Assembly: GCA_024742285.1 (NCBI GenBank) | Contig: JANSYR010000003.1 | Coordinates: 62,001 to 126,000, forward strand | Direction of reading: 5' to 3' | DNA: 64,000 bases | Source: a bacterium | GTDB taxonomy: Bacteria; Myxococcota_A; UBA9160; UBA4427 | Shown: positions 57,555-64,000 of the stretch, in pieces | Layout of the letters: each line of letters begins with the position of its first letter | How positions within the stretch are numbered: the stretch's first letter is position 1 | Made by a program: the position numbers and the translations under genes | The notes under the pieces: model-generated | Seen by the model: only the letters and a program-made list of their open reading frames with translations | What the model was told of the DNA's origin: nothing | The model's database searches: none

Positions 57555-59009
57555 CTATTCCTCCGCGTCCAGTCGCTCGATTCGCGCGGCGGCCCACTGT
57601 CGCGAAGCGCGCGGGAGGGTGCCGAGCTGCATCGCGATTCGATAGACGTCCGCGGCCTCCGCGCGTCGTGTGAGAGCGTCGAGGGAGATGCCCAGACCGA
57701 GCCACCACTTCGATTCGCCGGGGTACCTTCGGACGATCGCCTCGTAGCGAACGACGGCATCCTCATGCCGTCCGGCCCGCTGCAGGATCGCCGCGGCCAA
57801 CGCATGGAGCTCGGGGGCCTCGGTCACGCTCGTCGTGGCGGACTCGAGAACTCGCAGGGCCTCGTCGGGGTGGCCTCCGTCGTCGAGCAGACGCGCCAAC
57901 AACATCGCGATCTCCGGCTCATCGCCGCGGGTGCCGTGGGCGCGCGCCGCGAGGGCGATCGCCTCTTCGATCCGTCCGGAGTCGCGGAGGAGGGTGGCCC
58001 ACTCGACGAGGGCCGCGTCGTGGGTCTCGTCGTGCGCGAGGGCCTCGCGAAAATGCCCTTCGGCCTGTTCGAGGTCCCCGCCGTCGCGAGCCCGTCGCGC
58101 CGCGAGGGTTGCCTCGGCTGCAAGCGCCCTGGCTTCCGCCTGCCTGCGTCGCGCGCGCTCCGCAAAGGAAGGTTCGATTTCCATCGTCGCTTCCCGCTTC
58201 GGAGAGAGAGCGGACCCGGTCGAGTCCGTGACGTATCGGAGCGGCGCGGCGATCCGGGACTTCGGCCCGCCCGCGGGCTCTTCGGCGCCGAGCTCGACTT
58301 CCGTCGCGTCGGTCGTCGACGCCGCGAGATCGAGGAGCAGGGTCGATCCCGACTCGCTCTCGAGCGATTGCGTTCGAACGTGCGTTCCGGGATCGAGCTC
58401 GAAGGCCAGATGCAGTGAATCGTCGCGCTGTGCGGTCGAAACGGCCCGGATGGGGGTGTCGACGAGGTCGAGCTCGGGACGCCAGGATCCGAGTCGGGTT
58501 CGTTCGAGGACGATCGCGAGTCGGTTCGCCTCATCGATCCGGCGCGTGAGGTGGCGCGTGCGACCGTCCGTCGAGATCCGAACCAACACGCGTCCCGCGT
58601 CACGCTCGAGCGCCATCGCGCGCAGCCGAACGGGGCGCTCGATCCGCGTGCCTTCGACGGCCCCGGTCGTCGCGACGTCGCCCGCGGCGGCGTCCGGCGG
58701 CCTCGGAATGGCCTCCGACGCCGGTTGCCGGCTTTGCTCGACTTCGCTTGCCGGGCCCGTGGTCGCGACCGCCGGCGCGGGTCTCGCCGCGACCGCCGGC
58801 GGTCGTGCGGTCTTCGGCGCGTCGAGGATCCAGAAGAGCGAGACCCCGATGAACGAGAGGGTGATCCCCGTCGCCCACCACTTGCCGCGGCGCGAGCGCC
58901 GTCGCTCCCGGACCCGCTCGCGAGCACTCAGGCCGCGAGCGACATCGTCCCTCCCGTACGGGCCGGGCCGTTCCTCGAACCCGAGGATGAGATCGTTGAT
59001 GAGGCTCAT
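57555..59009 (-). CDS. MshN-like TPR protein with AMIN-like region
   Basis: A 484-residue protein. A cytoplasmic N-terminus (MSLINDLILGFEERPG), one transmembrane helix (WWATGITLSFIGVSLFWIL), a Pro/Ala linker, a beta-rich AMIN-like region (NRLAIVLERTRLGSWRPE, LHLAFELDPGTHVRTQSL) and TPR repeats to the C-terminus. Size, topology and place between mshM and mshE match MshN, a periplasmic scaffold of the MSHA system. ATG 59009 has GGAGAG six bases upstream. Confidence 0.85.
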   Translation of the reverse strand: MSLINDLILGFEERPGPYGRDDVARGLSARERVRERRRSRRGKWWATGITLSFIGVSLFWILDAPKTARPPAVAARPAPAVATTGPASEVEQSRQPASEAIPRPPDAAAGDVATTGAVEGTRIERPVRLRAMALERDAGRVLVRISTDGRTRHLTRRIDEANRLAIVLERTRLGSWRPELDLVDTPIRAVSTAQRDDSLHLAFELDPGTHVRTQSLESESGSTLLLDLAASTTDATEVELGAEEPAGGPKSRIAAPLRYVTDSTGSALSPKREATMEIEPSFAERARRRQAEARALAAEATLAARRARDGGDLEQAEGHFREALAHDETHDAALVEWATLLRDSGRIEEAIALAARAHGTRGDEPEIAMLLARLLDDGGHPDEALRVLESATTSVTEAPELHALAAAILQRAGRHEDAVVRYEAIVRRYPGESKWWLGLGISLDALTRRAEAADVYRIAMQLGTLPRASRQWAAARIERLDAEE

Positions 59010-59025
59010 CGAGTTCTCTCCTCGA

Positions 59026-59919
59026 TCAGCGCGTCAGGCTCGACCAGCGTTGGGCGAGCGGCCGGGTGCCGGTTCGGGTCGAGAAGAGCGGACGCTTCTG
59101 CCACCGCTGGACGCCTTCGGTGTCGACGAGCGCCTTTCCGACGTGCCGTCGCCCGACCTGATAAGCACTCTCGCTCACGGCGGCGAGGAGCGCCTTGTGG
59201 CAGATGACGTTGATGAGCCGCGGAATGCCGCCACTCGCGCGGTGGATCCGTTCGATCGCGGCGGGCGTGAAGATCGTCTCGGGGCGGGCTGCGTCGGCCT
59301 CCGCCAGTCGGCCCCAGACGTAGTCCCGACAGGCCTTCCGGTCGATCGGCTCGAGTCGGGCAGTCCAGGTGATGCGTTGCTGGAGCTGACGCATCGAGTA
59401 GCGGGAGAGTCGCTCGTCGAGCTCGGGCTGCCCGAAGAGAACGACCTGCAACATGCGCCCCTGGCTGCTCTCCAGGTTCGAGAGGAGTCGCAGCTCTTCG
59501 AGGCTCTCGATCGGTGCCGTCTGCGCCTCGTCGACGAAGATCACGACGCGGGATCCCTTTCGCGCGATCTCGAGGAGGACTTCCCGGATCTCCCTGTGAG
59601 CCAGGTGGTGGCTGCCGCGCGGAGGCATGGTGATGTCGAGCTCGTCGGCGATCGCGTGCAGCAGGTCGAGCCGCCTCATCGCCGGATTGGGCAGGTAGAC
59701 GGGGATGAACGAATCATCGATCTGGTCGAGCAGGCTCCGACAGAGCGCGGTCTTTCCGGTGCCGACCTCGCCGGTGATCTTGACGAAGCCCTCGCCCGAT
59801 CGGAGCCCGAAGAGGATCGTGTTCAGCGCGTCGCGGTGGTCCGGGAGGTCTACGTAGACCGATGCATTGGAAACGGTCTCGAAGGGCATGCGAGTCAGCC
59901 CGAAGTAGTCGAGGTACAT
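59026..59919 (-). CDS. MshM-like AAA ATPase (ExeA family)
   Basis: A 297-residue protein beginning MYLDYFGLTRMPFE. Walker A GEVGTGKTAL, Walker B VVIFVDEAQTAP, LLSNLESS sensor region and QQRITWTARLEPID, all typical of ExeA/MshM. It likely helps place the secretin in the envelope. Followed downstream by the MshN-like gene at 16 bases. Compared with the partial copy at 1-652 it keeps the DEAQ Walker B. Confidence 0.93.
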   Translation of the reverse strand: MYLDYFGLTRMPFETVSNASVYVDLPDHRDALNTILFGLRSGEGFVKITGEVGTGKTALCRSLLDQIDDSFIPVYLPNPAMRRLDLLHAIADELDITMPPRGSHHLAHREIREVLLEIARKGSRVVIFVDEAQTAPIESLEELRLLSNLESSQGRMLQVVLFGQPELDERLSRYSMRQLQQRITWTARLEPIDRKACRDYVWGRLAEADAARPETIFTPAAIERIHRASGGIPRLINVICHKALLAAVSESAYQVGRRHVGKALVDTEGVQRWQKRPLFSTRTGTRPLAQRWSSLTR

Positions 59920-59943
59920 CGTCGGATTCCTCTCGCGCGTCGC

Positions 59944-61701
59944 CTAGCGACTCACCGGCGGCTGCGGAGGCAGCCAACCGTCCAGTTCGATCTCGCGGTC
60001 CGGTCGATCGCGGCCCGTGTTCCAGATCCCATCGATCCGTCCGGACGTGGACCGGAGCTCACCGCTCCAGACGTCGTTGTCGACGACCATCGGCCGCAGC
60101 AGGATCACGAGCTCGGTCTGGCGGCTCGCGAGGCGCGAGTGCTCGAAGAGTCGTCCGAGCCAGGGGACCCGACTGATCCAGGGGATGCCCGAGGTCTCGT
60201 CGCGCGCGTTGCTCTGGATCAGTCCGCCGATCACGACGATCTGGCCCGATCGGGCGCGCACGATGCTGTCCGACTCGCGAATGGTAGAGAAGGCGAGGGG
60301 GAGCTCGAGGGTCTCGTCCGCGACCGTGAAGGACTTCGTCTGGTCCGTGACCTCGGTGATCGCGGGATGGACGTGGAGGATCACGTCGTCCGTGTCGCTG
60401 ATCTGGGGCGTGACGTCGAGCGCGATCCCCGAGAAGAAGGGCGTGAGCGTCACGTTGGGGGTCGACGTGGTCGCGGTGCCCGTGACGGTGGTCGTCGAGA
60501 CCTCGGTCACGAAGAACTCGTCGCTGCCGACCTTGATGACCGCCTTCTGGTTGTTGACGGTCGAGATCCGGGGATTGGAGAGGGTGCGGACCTTGCCCTG
60601 GGTCTCGAGCAGCTCGATGAATGCGCTGAACTTGTCCGCCTGGATCGCGAGCGAGAAGACACCGCCGAAGGCGCTTCCGGCGGTGCCGGCGAGCAGATCT
60701 TCGAGGGGCGGGCCGATGTTCTGGCTGCTTCCGCGGCTGTCGGAGAAGCCGTTCTCGAAGACGGAGCCGCCGCCGCTCTGGCCGATCACGGCGGAGTCTC
60801 CGTCGTGGGTCGCCATCTGTGCCCAGTTGATTCCGGACTGGAAGCCGTCGTTGAGCGTCACCTCGAGGATCTTGGCCTCGAGGATCACGACGCGGTTCAG
60901 GTTCGCTTCGGCGCGTCGGAGGTACTGCGAGACCTTTCCCTGCTCGGCCGGGAACGCTCGCACGACGAGCAGTCCCGCGTGCGGACTCGCGTAGACGGAG
61001 CGGCCTTCCCCCTCGCCTACGATCGACTGGACGCTCGCGACGATCTCGTTCCAGAGGTCGGTCTTGCTGCTGGTCTGAATGCGGCTCCCCGCGCCGCTCT
61101 CTCCGCTGGCCGAGCCCTGTAGCTGCCCGACGTCTCCGCCCACGACGTCCGAGATCTGCCCCGCGCTCACGCGCGTCTCGGAGGATCCGGATCGCTGCAG
61201 GTTCAGGTAGTCGAGATGGAAGACGCGCGTACGAAGGCCAGCGGGCAGGACCATGAAGCCCGTTCGGGTCTTCTCGTAGCCGTAGCCGTAGGCCTGCTGG
61301 AGGGTGTCGAGCACTTCTTCGACGGTCACGTCCCGGAGCGCCAGCGAGATCTCGCCGGCGACGCCCGGGGCGAGGGCGATGCTGTACGGCGTGCCTTCGA
61401 CGAGGGACATGAAGAACTGTCGTGCTTCCGCGCGATCGACCGTGACGTCGAAGCGGGGTTCGTTCGTCGCCCCCGACTCCTCGCCGCGGAGCGCCAGGCT
61501 GAAGGACGGCATCAGGGATTCCCGGACTTCGTCGGGGAGCGCGGGCTCAGCCGGCGGCGGAGCCTCGGCGACGCCTTCGAACGGCTCCTCCTCCGGAGCT
61601 TCGGGGTTCGGCGTCGCGCAGCCCACGAGGAGCGCCGCGAGGACGAAGGTCGGCGAGAGGGCGCGTCGCATTCGCGATCGGATCCTGGGAACGGAGATCA
61701 T
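59944..61701 (-). CDS. MshL-like secretin
   Basis: A 585-residue outer-membrane pore protein. Signal sequence with lipobox LLVGC (C28), an N-terminal STN-like domain (ISLALRDVTVEEVLDTLQQA), an N1-type domain (HAGLLVVRAFPAEQGKVSQY), and the secretin core: VVILEAKILEVTLNDGFQSG, VRTLSNPRISTVNNQKAVIKVG, IALDVTPQISDTDDVILHVH and SGQIVVIGGLIQSN. It is the exit pore for the pilus. ATG 61701 overlaps the MshK-like stop (ATGA). Confidence 0.94.
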   Translation of the reverse strand: MISVPRIRSRMRRALSPTFVLAALLVGCATPNPEAPEEEPFEGVAEAPPPAEPALPDEVRESLMPSFSLALRGEESGATNEPRFDVTVDRAEARQFFMSLVEGTPYSIALAPGVAGEISLALRDVTVEEVLDTLQQAYGYGYEKTRTGFMVLPAGLRTRVFHLDYLNLQRSGSSETRVSAGQISDVVGGDVGQLQGSASGESGAGSRIQTSSKTDLWNEIVASVQSIVGEGEGRSVYASPHAGLLVVRAFPAEQGKVSQYLRRAEANLNRVVILEAKILEVTLNDGFQSGINWAQMATHDGDSAVIGQSGGGSVFENGFSDSRGSSQNIGPPLEDLLAGTAGSAFGGVFSLAIQADKFSAFIELLETQGKVRTLSNPRISTVNNQKAVIKVGSDEFFVTEVSTTTVTGTATTSTPNVTLTPFFSGIALDVTPQISDTDDVILHVHPAITEVTDQTKSFTVADETLELPLAFSTIRESDSIVRARSGQIVVIGGLIQSNARDETSGIPWISRVPWLGRLFEHSRLASRQTELVILLRPMVVDNDVWSGELRSTSGRIDGIWNTGRDRPDREIELDGWLPPQPPVSR

Positions 61702-62150
61702 GATTCGAATCCTTCGCGGCGCGCCGGCGGCGTTTCCACGGTTTCAGCGTTCCCCCGGTCCGGGGCGGCGACGAGCGGGGCGTCGTCTCGACCGGCCGCG
61801 CCTCGCTGGGTGCGTCGCTTGATTTCCACCGGGATCAGCTCGAGCTCGATCGTTCGACCCTGGCGTCGAAGCGTGACCCGATCTCCCTCGATCGAGACCA
61901 CGCGGGCCGACAGCACGACGTCGCCCACGCCGACGCGCTGGTCGTTCACGATCGCGATCCGCCGCGAGTCCGCCTGGAAGACGGCCTGAAGCGAGAGCGC
62001 CTCGGACTCGCCGGATTCCGACGTCTCGACCGACGCCCCGAAGGCCGGCGGTCGTGTCGGGTCCGGGGTCGTGTCGGCCGCCGACGGAAGGGCGAAGGCC
62101 GCGGCCAGGGCGAGCAGCGCCAAGTTCAGCGTGATCGAGCGATCAGACAC
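61698..62150 (-). CDS. MshK-like protein
   Basis: A 150-residue exported protein. Signal ALLALAAAFALPSAAD, then the DPTRPP motif typical of MshK/PilP-like proteins, and a small beta domain (LQAVFQADSRRIAIVNDQRV, VGDVVLSARVVSIEGDRVTL). It likely links the inner-membrane complex to the secretin. GTG 62150 overlaps the MshJ-like stop by eight bases. Confidence 0.85.
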   Translation of the reverse strand: MSDRSITLNLALLALAAAFALPSAADTTPDPTRPPAFGASVETSESGESEALSLQAVFQADSRRIAIVNDQRVGVGDVVLSARVVSIEGDRVTLRRQGRTIELELIPVEIKRRTQRGAAGRDDAPLVAAPDRGNAETVETPPARREGFES

Positions 62151-62835
62151 CGATCCATTCCTCCACTTCGCTCAGGGTGTGGAGGTCGATCGTGATGCGC
62201 GCGTGGGGGTACGCGATCACCTCGTACTCGAGTCGATCCCACAGGAGGTGCCAACGCGCGCGCTCCACCCGCTCGAGGTATTCGACGGTCGAAGCGAAAT
62301 CGCCGACGAGCTCGACGTGCATGCCGTGGCGGTAGAGGCTCGTCGTCGCATCGAGGACACTCGGCTCCGCTTCGTCGAGAGCGCCGGAGCCCACGCGGTG
62401 CGGCGTTTCGCTCGCGACCCGGACGAGCTCGAGGCCGTCGCTCGAACGAAGCATCGCCTCGAGGACGGAGACGACGTCTTCGGGCGGGACGAGCTCGGAG
62501 ACCTCGCTCGCGATGTCGCGGTTGACGGACTCGAGCGCCCCTTCGAGCACCTGACGTCGTTGGCGCCAGGCGATCTCGTCCGGGCTGAGCTCGACTCTGT
62601 CGAGCGTCTCACGTTTCTCCTCGAGCGACTCGATCTCCTGCCGGATCGACCTGGAGAGTTGCTCGGCCCGCTTGATCTCGGCCTCCGCGGGCTGGATCAG
62701 GACATTGTCGAAGAAGAGGACGAGGACCGCGACCGCGCCGATGCCCACCACCGCGCGCTCGCGAGTGGTGAGGGCCTGGAACTTCTCGTCGAGACGAAGG
62801 AACTCGCTCTGGAAGGTCTCGCGAAGCCGTCTCAA
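62143..62835 (-). CDS. MshJ-like PilO-family protein
   Basis: A 230-residue protein. One N-terminal transmembrane helix (AVVGIGAVAVLVLFFDNVLI), a coiled coil (IKRAEQLSRSIRQEIESLEE) and a ferredoxin-like C-terminal domain (MHVELVGDFASTVEYLERVE). This matches MshJ/PilO. TTG 62835 overlaps the stop of the MshI-like gene by four bases. Confidence 0.87.
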   Translation of the reverse strand: MRRLRETFQSEFLRLDEKFQALTTRERAVVGIGAVAVLVLFFDNVLIQPAEAEIKRAEQLSRSIRQEIESLEEKRETLDRVELSPDEIAWRQRRQVLEGALESVNRDIASEVSELVPPEDVVSVLEAMLRSSDGLELVRVASETPHRVGSGALDEAEPSVLDATTSLYRHGMHVELVGDFASTVEYLERVERARWHLLWDRLEYEVIAYPHARITIDLHTLSEVEEWIGV

Positions 62836-64000
62836 GACTCGCCCTCCCCGCCGTAGACACTCGGCTCGTCCCGGTTCTTCCCGGAGAGGTCCTCGCTCTG
62901 CGAATCGTCGAGGGTCGCGAGGCGAAAGGCGATCGCTGGGTCGCGCCCGTCGCGTCGTTCGAGCAGGAAGGTCCGGAACCGTCGATCCTCGAAGCCGGAA
63001 TCGCTTCCGAGACGACGGAGGTATCTGGGAATCGCCTCGGGCGTGAGCGATTTCCCCTCGATCTCGATGGCGTCGCCGCCGCTGGAGAAGCGGATTCGCT
63101 GCAGCCAGATCGACTCGAGGTCCTGGCGGGCGAGTCCACCGAGGAGGTTCGAGAACGAAGCGTCGCGTCGAGAGGTTCGCTGGGTCATGTCACGGAGGAT
63201 CGAACGCCGGGCATCGAGCTCGGCGCTCAAGGCCGCGATCTCGGCCTCGGGATCCGCCTCGACGCCGCCCGCGACGGCGGCGGAGACGCGCGCGTCGACC
63301 TCGGCCGCCAGGAGGTCACGCCGCGACTGCAGGGCAGAGACTTCGGTCTCGAGCAGCTCCGCTCGCCAGGTCGCGAGCCCCAGGTAGATCGAGAGCAGGA
63401 CGAGCACCGCCGCGGCCATTCGCGCGACGGAGGCGATTCCGAATCCACCTCGTCGCTTGCGGAGGGTCGTGGGCAGGAGTGCGTCGCCGATCGGACTCAT
63501 TGCCCCGGTCGTGCAGCCGGCGGCCATCGCGACGGACAGGTGGAGATCCGTGGGTACGTCGGAAGGCGCCGCGAAGTAGCTGTCGAACTCGAACCACTCG
63601 ATCGCGAGCGGCCGGAGCGCTTCGCTGAGGATCGGAACGAGCGGTGAGGTGTCGACCGTCGAAGGCAGGAGGGTGAGTCGCGAGGCCGGTGCGAGCCCGT
63701 ACTCGCTCTCGTAGTAGTCGAGGGATCGCTGGATGTCGAGGAGCAGGGGATCCACGCCTTCCATGACCTCGGGCGCCATCGAGTCGCCGGAGAGCGCGAT
63801 CTGGGCTGCGCGGTCGATCGCATCGAGGTCGACGTGGAGGTTTCTTGCGAGATGGAGATCGCCGCCCTGGGCGATCGTGAGCACGCTCGCCTTCTCGTCC
63901 ATTCGCAACATCGCGGATCCCGAGACGATCTCGGGCATCTGCTGCGCGAGGGCGACCATTGCCGTCTCGACCACGTCGAAGCCGATGGGCCGAAGTCCGG
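62832..64000 (-). CDS. MshI-like protein, PilM/PilN fusion type (5' end beyond window)
   Basis: At least 389 residues; the frame is still open at the window edge. The visible N-terminal part is the end of an actin-like PilM-type domain (IQRSLDYYESEYGLAPASRL). A transmembrane helix (MAAAVLVLLSIYLGLATW) follows, then a coiled coil and a PilN-like domain (IRFSSGGDAIEIEGKSLTPE). In Vibrio, mshI precedes mshJ in the same order. It forms the inner-membrane alignment complex with the MshJ-like protein. Confidence 0.85.
   Translation of the reverse strand, partial: GLRPIGFDVVETAMVALAQQMPEIVSGSAMLRMDEKASVLTIAQGGDLHLARNLHVDLDAIDRAAQIALSGDSMAPEVMEGVDPLLLDIQRSLDYYESEYGLAPASRLTLLPSTVDTSPLVPILSEALRPLAIEWFEFDSYFAAPSDVPTDLHLSVAMAAGCTTGAMSPIGDALLPTTLRKRRGGFGIASVARMAAAVLVLLSIYLGLATWRAELLETEVSALQSRRDLLAAEVDARVSAAVAGGVEADPEAEIAALSAELDARRSILRDMTQRTSRRDASFSNLLGGLARQDLESIWLQRIRFSSGGDAIEIEGKSLTPEAIPRYLRRLGSDSGFEDRRFRTFLLERRDGRDPAIAFRLATLDDSQSEDLSGKNRDEPSVYGGEGES

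Noticed and set aside
1-64000. CRISPR arrays, prophage, insertion sequences, toxin-antitoxin pairs
   Set aside because: No regular spaced repeats, integrase, transposase or toxin-like pairs were found; composition is uniform across the window.

Overview
The window is GC-rich, gene-dense chromosomal DNA from a Gram-negative bacterium. Several traits point to an uncultured deltaproteobacterial lineage, probably Myxococcota-like: Hanks-type Ser/Thr kinases, FHA domains fused to redox proteins, multiheme cytochromes, an MSHA-type pilus locus, PEP-CTERM proteins and frequent GTG/TTG starts. No rRNA, tRNA, CRISPR array, transposase or phage gene was found. The taxonomic guess is inference only.

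Left part (1-16150). A partial ExeA-like ATPase lies on the minus strand. It is followed by a six-gene plus-strand run that reads like a complete route for moving electrons between the cytoplasm and the cell surface. The genes are: a giant FHA / FAD-NAD(P) oxidoreductase / two cNMP domains / four [4Fe-4S] protein; a polytopic cytochrome-b-like anchor; an FHA-transmembrane-decaheme protein; a lipoprotein with two HbpS/GlcG-like domains; an outer-membrane beta-barrel with a proline-rich N-terminus; and a large decaheme cytochrome with LVIVD repeats. A strong inverted repeat follows the last stop. This is the most unusual system in the window. Its cytoplasmic FHA and cNMP domains suggest control by Thr phosphorylation and cyclic nucleotides.

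Middle (16299-33930). Two PEP-CTERM proteins, a DUF2868 / DUF3482-GTPase pair, GTP-dependent PEP carboxykinase and a GNAT acetyltransferase come first. Then follows a tightly overlapping four-gene lipid-modification operon (methyltransferase, FAD oxidoreductase, DUF1365, CFA-synthase-like methyltransferase). ArgG, a third PEP-CTERM protein, a five-heme cytochrome with one CX4CH site and a DUF4399 protein complete the section.

Signalling and housekeeping section (34110-50987). Two Ser/Thr kinases of different architecture, a fourth PEP-CTERM protein, a CsgG-like lipoprotein, a MurA whose catalytic Cys is Asp (the fosfomycin-insensitive type), a PAS protein, a small sigma factor, a membrane-anchored DsbA-like protein, a HAD hydrolase, ApaG, RsmE, a DUF5658-like protein and a HupE/UreJ-like protein.

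Right end (51302-64000, minus strand). A long operon in the order I-J-K-L-M-N-E-G-A-C-D-O-P of the Vibrio MSHA locus, lacking recognisable mshF, mshB and mshQ. Its mshI-like gene runs off the window. The MshE-like ATPase carries the N-terminal domain that binds c-di-GMP in MshE. The operon ends at a textbook bidirectional terminator (51209-51246), which on its other side abuts a good extended -10 promoter.
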